Assembly: GCA_905478795.1 (NCBI GenBank)
Contig: CAJQJX010000034.1
Location: 1-42,295 of the forward strand
Direction of reading: 5' to 3'
Origin: an uncultured Flavobacteriales bacterium
GTDB taxonomy: Bacteria; Bacteroidota; Bacteroidia; Flavobacteriales_D; Sanyastnellaceae
DNA: 42,295 nt
The translations under genes and the position numbers were made by a program. The notes under the pieces are model-generated. The model made no database searches. It was given only the letters and a program-made list of their open reading frames with translations, and was not told where the DNA came from. This document shows positions 24,676-33,416 of this stretch, piece after piece; position 1 is the first letter of the stretch; every line of letters begins with the position of its first letter.

Positions 24676-27600
24676 TCAATTGACGCATTCCATCCCAAAA
24701 GCCGCCAAAAGGATGAGCAGATCGGCGCTCGAAACGAGGCCATTGCCGTCTACATCCTGCGTGCAATCGGACATGCAGCCAAACTCACTGAGCAGACCGA
24801 GCAGGTCATCAATGGCGGTGATGCCGTCTTGGTTGATGTCACTCGAACAGGGAGCCAACTCGGCTCCAGAAACAAAGCCATCGCAGTTCACGTCCCCGCC
24901 CAATGGCAGGAGCGGAGCGTTTGGATAGAAGTTGGCATTGGCGTCGTTGCAGTCATTCGCATTGAGCACCCATCCTGGTGGAGGAACACCACAAAAGTTC
25001 GCGGCCACTCCGTCGGTTTGGTCTCCAAAGCCATCGCCGTCGGTGTCGGGCCAAGCCATTGTGGCAAAGAAGCAGCTACCGTCGTCTTCGGTGGCGCCCA
25101 CGACAAAATTGCAGGCGTCGGGGTGGGTGCAGCCAGAAAACTCATCGCCGTCGCACACACCGTCACCATCTGAATCTCCACCCAGGCATGCTCCGTCGCA
25201 GTTGAGCCCCACTTCTGGGAACGTGCAGGTTCCGTCGTCGCAGAGCGAGAATAGGTCAAAGTTGCAGGCAGCGGGGTGGGTGCATCCTGTAGCAAGGATG
25301 CAGGATCCGTCGCTCTGGGTAGCGGATGCATCAAAATTGCAGGCCGCAGAATCGGTGCATCCGTAGCATGTGTAGTCGCAAGGACCTTCGCCATCGGCGA
25401 GCGGGTCGAAATTGCATGCGCTGGGCATCATGCACCCGACTTGGCTGACAGGGGGAAGGCACAATTCGGTTTGCAAAACGCTGCTGAAATCAGGGTTTTC
25501 TGCGTGGTACAGGGTGTCGTCTAGACAGGTCAAGGTGACCGACGCCGACGCCCCTGGACAAGGAGCCCACCCGTTGGCTGAGGCATCTTGTAATTGGAAG
25601 GTTCGGCAACCGGCATCCAGACACAGGTTCCATTGCTGGCCATTCGACGTAACCGCGCCGGCACCAATGGAGAGTCCGTCGGGTGCCAAACTCCAACTGG
25701 TTTCCTCGGGGTGGCAATCCGGCTGGATATCAATGGTCAATGGGTAGCACGTGGGCTCGCATGTTCCATCGTCATAAAGGGCAGAAGGGTCGTAGTTCGA
25801 AGCATAGGGATTCTTGCATCCCCCATCGTCCAGATTGGAAAGACAGAACGGGTACTCGCCCTCAACCTCGCTAGACGGAGCGGATATAAATGGCGCATCC
25901 TCTCCGAGGAGCGTCAGGCTAAAGTCCAAGCCGGTACCACAATCAGCCATCAGACTCTCATAGCCGCTGAGCTGATCTCGGTGCACCTCAAAGGTGATGC
26001 ATTCGGCAGGCAAGCACAGCGTGTCTTGATGGGTTGACAGGGCGTCGAGCCAGCCACTCCTGTGCAATACACGCCCTTGAACATCCTTAAAGAGCCAACC
26101 GTTTTGAGAGCCGAAGCAATCAGAAGTAAACGAGAGCACAACGGTCATTCCGCTGTCGATTTGGAAAGACTGGGTGGCACGTGTGTTGTTGGAACTTCGG
26201 TCGTCGGGGGCCCCGTCCACAGCGGAAATGATGATGGAGAAGTCGGCCAAGCCAGATGGGGCGGCAATGGGGTCGAGCATCAGGTGGATGCTGTCGCCAG
26301 GTGTAATCTGACCGTTCCACGTGGTATCTGCCGAGGCCCCGCCAAAGTACCCGTATTGCAGGTTCAATTGATGGATGTCCGACGTGCCCAGGTTGAGCAC
26401 GGGGACTTCAATGCTGGGCTGTGCCGCGCAGCTTGAGCCTCTCGGAGAGCGAATTCTGCCCAAGGCGGCGTCTTTGGTCGGAGGCTCGGGCAGATCAAGA
26501 ACGTAGACCCCCCTTCCATATGTGGCGGCGGCCAAGCGGCCAGAGGGGCCGTGAATGAGCAAGTCCGAAACCACCACATTGGGCAGTCCATCGGAGAGGC
26601 GTTCCCACGTTGCACCTGCCGCATCCGGTCGCACATAAACCCCAATGTCGGTGCCCGCATAGAGCGCGCCGGAGCCGGCATCACGTTCCAAACAATTGAT
26701 GGGAGCCGGAGGCAGCCCCTCACTGATGCTCACCCAATTCAGGCCTCCATCTAAACTTTCGATGACCTTCACGCTGTCATTGTAGTTGGAAAGGGCGGCC
26801 CAGATGTGGTCTGCATCGTCTGGTGCTACAAAGACGTCTTGGATCCAGTCAAACCCATTGGGCGGGTCCAGTTCGGAAAAAGTCTGTCCATCGGTCGACC
26901 GGAACATGCGGAATTCTTTGACCACATAAAGCCTGCTGACATCATTGGGCGCCAAAGCCAATGCCGTGCACTCGCCTCCCGGCAAAATCTCGAGGGGGAC
27001 CCAATGGTTGCCCCGGTTGGTAGACCTGTACACCCTGTCTTTGGCGATGTACACCCAGTCGGGATTAAATGGACTCACCTCCCAAGGGGTCAACCAAGCA
27101 CCTTGCTGGTTTTCCTCGCTGCCCGCATTCCCTGCGATTTGTTGGAACGCGTTGCCGCCGTCGTCAGAGCGAAACACTTGACCGTAGTACAGCGAAGCAT
27201 AGACCACCTCCGAGAGGGCGCCGTGAAACGCACATTGGAAGCCATCGCCCCCCAGAACATGCTCCCACGCGCCCTCGTGCTTCATGAAGGTGCCATTGTC
27301 TTGTGTGCCCACCAAAAAGCGGTCAATCGCTTGAGGGTCGAGGTCCAAGCGGTAGGCCTGGGTGATGGCCAAACCTGCACTTTTATCGGCAGCTGTTGAA
27401 AGGGCGGGGTCAAACAGAAAAGCGCCGCCATCATTGGCGACGAGCATGCGTCCATCTTCTAAATACTTCAGACCATGTTGGTCGGCGTGGAGGTAAGGGA
27501 GGTCGCCCCCAGCATACCAGTGCGCGGCGCACTGCCATTGGGTACCGCCATCTTCCGTTGCCCACAAGTTGACCCCTCCCACATGAACCAGGTTGGGATC

Positions 27601-28812
27601 TTCGGGGTGAACAGCCAGGGCCAAATCGTACCAGGCCTGTCCACCAGAATCGCCTCCTTCAACGGTCCAACCGAGCAGGTTGGGTCCTTCGCCCGCGAGC
27701 ATACGGGCCGTCCAGTTGGAGCCTCCATCAGTACTGCGCCAAAATCCGGCAAAGCCTTGGTCGTTGTTCTTGCCCGCCACAGCGTAAACAGTGTCCGGAG
27801 CTGACGGTGCAAAAGCCAAGGTGATGCGGCTGATGCCAAAGGAGGCACCATCAAGACTGTTGACCGTCCAAGTGGCCCCCGCGTCGTGGCTTTCAGCAAT
27901 GTCATTGCCAAATTCTGCAGCCAATAGGTGGTCGGGATCCGAAGGGTCTATTTCTAATGAGGCGTAGTCACCGGAGAGGGTCCGTATCCAGTTGGCGCCC
28001 CCATTGACACTGCGGTAGATGCCCAAGCTCGATGCGGTCCACAAGGTGTCTGGGTGGTTCGGGTGCACCAAGACCCGCGTCAAGGTTCGGCCCATGTTGG
28101 TGCCCCAGTCCAATCCAGTGGCTTCCCACGTCAAGCCGCCATCTGCTGTGGTCCAAACCCCAATGGAGCGGGTGTCACCAAAGTCGCCATCGCCCGTTGC
28201 AATCCACATCCGGTCCGCATCTGTGGGGTGAAATGCGATGTCTGAAACCCCAATGGAAGCCAGTTCTTGTCCCCCCATGGCCGTCCAACTGTCGCCTTCA
28301 TCTTGGGTGCGCCACAATCCTCCAGAAGGGGCGCAGGCCCACCATTCGTCTGTGGATCCAGGACGGTTTACCAAGCGGTTGAGTCGGCCATTGCCGCCCA
28401 ATCCTGTTGGAGCGTCTGGACCTGCGAAGGTCCAACTGGGGTCTGTGCTACTGCGTTGTGCTGATTCTTGGATGCGGTCTTCTTCGGCGCGTTGAATGGA
28501 ACGCGCGATCACCGCATTGCTCGGCCGCATTCCTGTCGCATCGACCCGTGGCTCCATAAAGGCCAGCCAGCGCTGAAACGGTTTCGCGCCCTTTCCCCGC
28601 ATGGTGGGGGACAAGCCGTCGGCCTCATACAGTGCGGCGATGGAATCCAGAGGCAATGTGCCTTGACGCAAGGCTGCGCTCCAGTGGGCCGCAGATGGTT
28701 CTTGGGCTTGGAGTCCCGTTAACCCCCAGCATGACAAGCCCAAAAACAGGACGCACCTCGCCCTCCAAAGGCGGGTCAGCACAGGGGCTGAATATGGTCG
28801 TGCAAGGGGCAT
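24676..28812 (-). CDS. Large secreted BNR/sortilin-like beta-propeller protein with Cys-rich and paired DxDxDG C-terminal modules
   Basis: 1378 residues. A basic N-region and signal peptide end near residue 37 (LTGLQAQ). Residues of about 120-780 carry many BNR/Asp-box repeats ('WRTQDEGDSWTAMG', 'SVNGGANWIR', 'SHDAGATWTV', 'STDGGSNWTAR', 'SLDGGLNWVS'), as in VPS10/sortilin and exo-xyloglucanase-like propellers. A CARDB-like domain follows (from about 800), then two related beta domains. Five Cys-rich modules come next (for example GCTDSAACNFDASATQSDGS), then a thrombospondin-3/MopE-like Asp-rich stretch (DTDGDGFGDQ, ANDCNDANANFYPNAP). The C-terminus has two DxNxDG loops (SDINQDGITAIDDLLGLLSE and DVDGNGLVSSADLLILLAA), ending FGMECVN. 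No type A sorting domain is visible. Function is unknown; surface binding of glycans or proteins is plausible. Confidence 0.85.
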   Translation of the reverse strand: MPLARPYSAPVLTRLWRARCVLFLGLSCWGLTGLQAQEPSAAHWSAALRQGTLPLDSIAALYEADGLSPTMRGKGAKPFQRWLAFMEPRVDATGMRPSNAVIARSIQRAEEDRIQESAQRSSTDPSWTFAGPDAPTGLGGNGRLNRLVNRPGSTDEWWACAPSGGLWRTQDEGDSWTAMGGQELASIGVSDIAFHPTDADRMWIATGDGDFGDTRSIGVWTTADGGLTWEATGLDWGTNMGRTLTRVLVHPNHPDTLWTASSLGIYRSVNGGANWIRTLSGDYASLEIDPSDPDHLLAAEFGNDIAESHDAGATWTVNSLDGASFGISRITLAFAPSAPDTVYAVAGKNNDQGFAGFWRSTDGGSNWTARMLAGEGPNLLGWTVEGGDSGGQAWYDLALAVHPEDPNLVHVGGVNLWATEDGGTQWQCAAHWYAGGDLPYLHADQHGLKYLEDGRMLVANDGGAFLFDPALSTAADKSAGLAITQAYRLDLDPQAIDRFLVGTQDNGTFMKHEGAWEHVLGGDGFQCAFHGALSEVVYASLYYGQVFRSDDGGNAFQQIAGNAGSEENQQGAWLTPWEVSPFNPDWVYIAKDRVYRSTNRGNHWVPLEILPGGECTALALAPNDVSRLYVVKEFRMFRSTDGQTFSELDPPNGFDWIQDVFVAPDDADHIWAALSNYNDSVKVIESLDGGLNWVSISEGLPPAPINCLERDAGSGALYAGTDIGVYVRPDAAGATWERLSDGLPNVVVSDLLIHGPSGRLAAATYGRGVYVLDLPEPPTKDAALGRIRSPRGSSCAAQPSIEVPVLNLGTSDIHQLNLQYGYFGGASADTTWNGQITPGDSIHLMLDPIAAPSGLADFSIIISAVDGAPDDRSSNNTRATQSFQIDSGMTVVLSFTSDCFGSQNGWLFKDVQGRVLHRSGWLDALSTHQDTLCLPAECITFEVHRDQLSGYESLMADCGTGLDFSLTLLGEDAPFISAPSSEVEGEYPFCLSNLDDGGCKNPYASNYDPSALYDDGTCEPTCYPLTIDIQPDCHPEETSWSLAPDGLSIGAGAVTSNGQQWNLCLDAGCRTFQLQDASANGWAPCPGASASVTLTCLDDTLYHAENPDFSSVLQTELCLPPVSQVGCMMPSACNFDPLADGEGPCDYTCYGCTDSAACNFDASATQSDGSCILATGCTHPAACNFDLFSLCDDGTCTFPEVGLNCDGACLGGDSDGDGVCDGDEFSGCTHPDACNFVVGATEDDGSCFFATMAWPDTDGDGFGDQTDGVAANFCGVPPPGWVLNANDCNDANANFYPNAPLLPLGGDVNCDGFVSGAELAPCSSDINQDGITAIDDLLGLLSEFGCMSDCTQDVDGNGLVSSADLLILLAAFGMECVN

Positions 28813-28851
28813 TGCGCAATGTGCATTTCTGGCCCCAAATGAGGCGCTAGG

Positions 28852-31359
28852 TCAATTCGAACAAGGCAGACCGAACGCTCCGAGAACGATCAGAAAATCT
28901 GCCACATCTACGCCGGGGATGCCGTTTACATCTAACGTACATCCTTCAACGCAACCAAACTCGCCGAGGAGCAGGAGGATGTCATTGACGTTCACGAAAC
29001 CATCATTATCGAGGTCTTCGGGACATTGGCTTTCCTCATCGGGAGCCAATGGTCCGCCGCTGCAGTCATTGTCGACGCCATCCTGCGTCCCTGGCGCGCC
29101 AGGATAGACGTCATTACGAGAATCATCGCAATCGGTTGCGTTTGTAACAAATCCAATGACGTTGTCTTCGCATCCTGTGACGTTCACATCCACATTTCCA
29201 AAGCCATCACCGTCCACATCGGCATAGAGCACAATGGGGGCTTCACAAGATCCATCATCGATGGAGGCGATGTCCATGAAATTGCAGGCCGTGGGGTCTG
29301 TGCAGCCTTGGATGGCCGTGAGCGAGAAGTTGGCATTGCTGATGTCAAAGAAGACCGATCCGCTGCCTTTGACTTTAATCCGTGCAGCTGTTGTGGTGAC
29401 GGCGGGCAGCAATACCGTGGCCGACCCACTATTTGGGACGTTATCGGCCAGCTGATAAAACCAAGAGTAGCCTCCGTCAACGCTGCAGTAAATGTCGACT
29501 TCGGAGCAATTGACATTGCCGCCATCGGTGCCTGCGACATCCCAAAGGACAGTCAGTTCTGAATTGCCAGAGCGGCTGATGTTGGTGTTGGGGTAGGTGA
29601 CCAGAAAAGGACCTGTAGAGGCATCTACAAAAAAGGTCTTGGTCCCAACGGCGACGCCGCCACAGCCCGGGTTGTTGTCCCGTACCGTGCATTTGAAAGT
29701 CAATGTTCGGTTGTAATCCGGCAGGTGTTCTCCAAAGGATACCTGATTGGACAGAAGCTTGTCGACTTTGGGAATAACCCGGGTCGGGGAGCTAACCGGC
29801 GGAAAGGACCGGATGCACGGAGCATTGCCAACAGGGTTGTTGAGGTTGTTGTCGCCACTGGTTGTGGCGTTGCCCAAGTTGTATTGCTCCCAGCTGTAAG
29901 TGAGGGTGTTGGAAGGGTTGGGGTCGCTGGCAACAGCGGTGAGTTCGATCGGGGTCTCCTTGGGGATGCTAAAGCCACTGCTGCCCACAGAAACAGTAGG
30001 GGCGGAGTTTCCACTCGAAATTTGGGTGGCACAAGAGTTTCCAAAGCCGCTGTGGAGGAAGTTGGTGCCTTCAATCAAACTGTGCACATGGTAGACATCG
30101 TCTGAATTGGTCTGCAAATTGGGGGCGCAGATCCCGCTGTAGCTCATAATGGTCGATCCACTGCCAGGTTCGTATGCCGCTGAGGAGGACCTGTTGCCGC
30201 TGCAGGAGTTGTTGAAGGTGTGGTTACAACCGAATTGGTGGCCCATTTCATGTCCGACGTAATCCACGTCAAAGGGGTCTCCAATGGGGGCCGGAAGGCC
30301 GGTTACGCCGCCCGCTTTGAAGCTGGTACAAACAGAAGCTAAGTATGCGACACCGCCGCCACCTGTCGAAAACACGTGGCCGATGTCATAGTTACTGAAA
30401 CCAATGATGTTGTCGATGGTCGTCTGATTCTGAGAGAGCATGGCGCCCCCATTTGAATTGGTGTAAGGGTCGGTAGCTCCGTTCAAGAAGATGAGGTCAT
30501 CGTTGTCTGGAATCAGGGTTAGCCTGATGGCCATTTCGGGCTCCACAATGCTGTTGATGCGGTTAATGGAGGTGTTCATGGCCGACAAAACACTGGAGAC
30601 GTTGCCGCCATGAAATTGCCCGTATTCTCCGGTGCACGCCAAGGCCAGTGAATAGTTGCGGCGTGTGGGACCGTAGGGAGGGCCAATGCGTTGGGTGATT
30701 TTTCCATCGTCCACCCGTCCAGGGCCATCGACCTCCGAAACCTTGCCGATGCCCATTTGGCGCACATCACAGTCTTCCCTGCGCTTGCCCGTGGCATTCA
30801 TGAATTCTGAACGGGTATACACCATCAACTGGCCAAACTCTCCCACATTCCAAGGGTCGATGTATACCGTCCCGTTGGGCGTGTGCAGCATCCCGTGGAA
30901 TCCACGGGGGCTCATGTCGATGCGGCCAAAAATCAGGCTGTTGCGTTCGGACTGGACCAAATAGCTCCGGATTTCGGGATACTTGGCGGTCAGAGCGGGG
31001 GCCATAACATCGGAGCGGACGGCCCTAAAGGGATGGGCTTCCCAGCCTTGCTCATTTTGAGCCGTTAAAGGAAGGGTCAAGCGACATGGGCTTTCTTCTA
31101 AGCTGGAGCCCGAGCGTTGGGCACCGTCCCACTCTAACGGAGCGGCATCGAGCACTGTGGAAAGAAAATCATGGTCGTAGGATATGGCGCGGGCTTCAGG
31201 GACCGCTTCGCGAGACTGGGCTCTGCTCTGCTCTCCGTTACTCCAGCTGGCATCCTTGCTTTCCGGTGGCGCGGAATACCACTGTGCAACGGCAATGTGT
31301 GAGGTTGCGGTTAACGCAATCAGCGCAAAAAATGAAGGAAGGAAGGAGTTCCGGTACAT
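28852..31359 (-). CDS. Secreted M12-like (reprolysin-type) zinc metalloprotease
   Basis: 835 residues from the start at 31359, which gives the signal peptide MYRNSFLPSFFALIALTATS with cleavage near VAQW. The longer frame, with a different upstream ATG, adds no signal character. A propeptide region (about 25-200) precedes the catalytic domain, which has HEMGHQFGCNH at about 370-380 (HExxHxxGxxH zinc site) and the Met-turn TIMSYSG. Ig-like beta domains follow ('ELTAVASDPNPSNTLTYSWE', 'LTVLWDVAGTDGG'). Then come one Cys-rich module (GCTDPTACNFMDIASIDDGS), a MopE-like Asp-rich unit (ATDCDD...VYPGAPGTQDGVDNDC) and a C-terminal pair of DxDxDG loops (EDLDNDGFVNVNDILLLLGE, DVNGIPGVDVADFLIVLGA) ending FGLPCSN. 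The catalytic residues are complete. Confidence 0.9.
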   Translation of the reverse strand: MYRNSFLPSFFALIALTATSHIAVAQWYSAPPESKDASWSNGEQSRAQSREAVPEARAISYDHDFLSTVLDAAPLEWDGAQRSGSSLEESPCRLTLPLTAQNEQGWEAHPFRAVRSDVMAPALTAKYPEIRSYLVQSERNSLIFGRIDMSPRGFHGMLHTPNGTVYIDPWNVGEFGQLMVYTRSEFMNATGKRREDCDVRQMGIGKVSEVDGPGRVDDGKITQRIGPPYGPTRRNYSLALACTGEYGQFHGGNVSSVLSAMNTSINRINSIVEPEMAIRLTLIPDNDDLIFLNGATDPYTNSNGGAMLSQNQTTIDNIIGFSNYDIGHVFSTGGGGVAYLASVCTSFKAGGVTGLPAPIGDPFDVDYVGHEMGHQFGCNHTFNNSCSGNRSSSAAYEPGSGSTIMSYSGICAPNLQTNSDDVYHVHSLIEGTNFLHSGFGNSCATQISSGNSAPTVSVGSSGFSIPKETPIELTAVASDPNPSNTLTYSWEQYNLGNATTSGDNNLNNPVGNAPCIRSFPPVSSPTRVIPKVDKLLSNQVSFGEHLPDYNRTLTFKCTVRDNNPGCGGVAVGTKTFFVDASTGPFLVTYPNTNISRSGNSELTVLWDVAGTDGGNVNCSEVDIYCSVDGGYSWFYQLADNVPNSGSATVLLPAVTTTAARIKVKGSGSVFFDISNANFSLTAIQGCTDPTACNFMDIASIDDGSCEAPIVLYADVDGDGFGNVDVNVTGCEDNVIGFVTNATDCDDSRNDVYPGAPGTQDGVDNDCSGGPLAPDEESQCPEDLDNDGFVNVNDILLLLGEFGCVEGCTLDVNGIPGVDVADFLIVLGAFGLPCSN

Positions 31360-31544
31360 GAGCATACTACAAGTTAACCTCGATTTTGATTCAGTCAGGG
31401 CCACAATGGGGGTCTGATTTGAAATGAGATTTGTCATTGTGAATGGGAAAGAACCGGCAATCATGTGGAAAACGGCAGGCTGAAGCATGCTGAAAGGGCC
31501 CTAAAACTCAGTACTTTTCACTCTGGCTCAACAGGCACAATAGC

Positions 31545-33416
31545 GTGGCAAACCAAGGGAATCAGGATTATACAGAGAGCGACATTAGGTCGCTCGATTG
31601 GAAGGAGCACATCCGGCTTAGGCCCGGCATGTACATCGGCAAGTTGGGCGATGGTGCCAGCGCTGACGATGGCATCTATGTGCTGCTTAAAGAGGTGATC
31701 GACAACAGCATCGACGAACACTTGATGGGCCACGGAAAGACCATCGAGATCAGCATCAAGGAGGGGGCGGTTCAGGTCCGCGATTACGGCAGGGGCATTC
31801 CGCACGGAGCGGTGGTGGACTGTGTCTCCAAAATCAATACGGGGGCCAAGTACAGCGAAGGCGCCTTCAGCAAAACGGTCGGTCTGAACGGTGTAGGTAC
31901 CAAGGCTGTGAACGCCTTGTCGACTGAATTCCGCATTGAGAGTTTCCGCGAGGGCCAGGTCAAGGCGGCACGCTTTGAATTGGGGGTGCTCCAGGACGAC
32001 GAAGCGGTGGCCTCCACATCGCTGCGCAACGGCACCCGCACTTGGTTCCGTCCAGACCCCACCGTCTTCAAGTCGTACCAGTACCGTCGAGAATACGTGG
32101 AGCGTCTGCTCTGGAACTATGCGTACCTCAACAGTGGCCTCACCCTGGTCTTCAACGGTGAGAAAATCCACAGTGAAGACGGCCTCAAAGACCTGATCAA
32201 GCAGAACCTCTCGGCAGAGCCAGGTTATCCCATTATGCACTTAAAGGGGGAGGACATCGAAGTGGCATTGACCCATACACAAGCCTATGGTGAGGACCAC
32301 TACAGCTTTGTCAATGGACAATACACCACGCAGGGTGGCACCCACCAGAAGGCACTCAGAGAGGCCTACGTCAAGGTGGTCCGTGACTTCTTTCAGAAAG
32401 AATACGACCCGGGCGACATCCGCATGGGCTTGATGGCTGCAGTGGCTGTAAGGGTCCAGGAGCCGGTCTTTGAGTCCCAGACCAAGACCAAGTTGGGGTC
32501 GTCTGAAATCCGACCGGGAGGAACCAGCATGCGCTCCTTTGTGTATGACTTCTTGAAGGTGGAGCTCGCCAATCACTTGCACCGCAATCCGGATACGGCC
32601 ACCGCGTTGCTCAAGCGCATCTTGCAAAGCGAGAAGGAACGCAAGGACCTTGCAGGCATTAAGAAGTTGGCCAGAGAACGGGCCAAAAAAGCCAGCCTGC
32701 ACAACAAAAAACTCCGGGATTGCCGGGTGCACCTCACCAAGAAGCACGACCGCGCAGAAGAGTCTATGCTCTTCATCACAGAGGGCGATAGCGCATCGGG
32801 CAGCATCACCAAGGCCCGGGATGTCAATACACAAGCGGTATTCTCTCTGAAGGGCAAGCCGCTGAATTGTTACGGGCTAACTAAAAAGGTGGTCTATGAG
32901 AACGAAGAGTTCAACCTTTTGCAAGCGGCCCTTGACATCGAGGACGGATTGGATGGGCTGCGCTACAACCAGGTGATCATCGCGACAGATGCCGACGTGG
33001 ATGGCATGCACATCCGCATCCTGCTCATGACCTTCTTCTTGCAGTTCTTTCCTGACCTGGTCAGAAAGGGACATCTGTATGTATTGCAAACACCGCTCTT
33101 CCGGGTGCGGAACAAGAAAGAAACCCGGTATTGTTATTCCGAGGAGGAGCGCCTGAGCGCCATTTCAGCGCTGGGCCCCAAGCCCGAAATCACACGATTC
33201 AAGGGATTGGGTGAGATCAGTCCCGATGAATTTTCTCATTTCATTGGAGAAGACATTCGCCTTGATCCTGTAGACCTCGGAGGCGAGCACCAACTCGATG
33301 ACATGCTGTCTTTCTTTATGGGCAAGAACACCCCTGATCGCCAGCGTTTCATCATTGACAACCTCCGTGTCGAAAAAGACCCGGACGAACCGACTGAAAC
33401 CACGGAAGCGGCATGA
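31545..33416 (+). CDS. parE: Type IIA DNA topoisomerase subunit B (ParE/GyrB family)
   Basis: 623 residues, starting at a GTG codon. It is the ATPase and Toprim subunit of topoisomerase IV. GHKL motifs are EVIDNSIDE (Glu50, Asn54), DYGRGIP, and [13 protein letters not shown]. The Toprim domain has EGDSASG with catalytic Glu413 and the acidic triad DADVDG (Asp482, Asp484, Asp486). 'RPGMYIG' is at about 26-32. The length without the GyrB insertion and the pairing with a ParC-like subunit support topoisomerase IV, although Bacteroidota naming varies. Its stop overlaps the next ATG (ATGA). A TACTTTTC box at 31512 lies about 30 bases upstream but lacks a good partner. Confidence 0.95.
   Translation: MANQGNQDYTESDIRSLDWKEHIRLRPGMYIGKLGDGASADDGIYVLLKEVIDNSIDEHLMGHGKTIEISIKEGAVQVRDYGRGIPHGAVVDCVSKINTGAKYSEGAFSKTVGLNGVGTKAVNALSTEFRIESFREGQVKAARFELGVLQDDEAVASTSLRNGTRTWFRPDPTVFKSYQYRREYVERLLWNYAYLNSGLTLVFNGEKIHSEDGLKDLIKQNLSAEPGYPIMHLKGEDIEVALTHTQAYGEDHYSFVNGQYTTQGGTHQKALREAYVKVVRDFFQKEYDPGDIRMGLMAAVAVRVQEPVFESQTKTKLGSSEIRPGGTSMRSFVYDFLKVELANHLHRNPDTATALLKRILQSEKERKDLAGIKKLARERAKKASLHNKKLRDCRVHLTKKHDRAEESMLFITEGDSASGSITKARDVNTQAVFSLKGKPLNCYGLTKKVVYENEEFNLLQAALDIEDGLDGLRYNQVIIATDADVDGMHIRILLMTFFLQFFPDLVRKGHLYVLQTPLFRVRNKKETRYCYSEEERLSAISALGPKPEITRFKGLGEISPDEFSHFIGEDIRLDPVDLGGEHQLDDMLSFFMGKNTPDRQRFIIDNLRVEKDPDEPTETTEAA

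Noticed and set aside
23977-25173. A 398-codon plus-strand frame
   Set aside because: It is a shadow of pepD and of the BNR protein's C-terminal modules.
28300-28800. Possible separate gene at the start of the BNR protein
   Set aside because: The frame is continuous through the signal peptide and propeller, so one gene is the simpler reading.
31489-31544. Promoter box TACTTTTC before parE
   Set aside because: One mismatch to TAnnTTTG and no TTTG at the expected distance; mentioned with the gene only.
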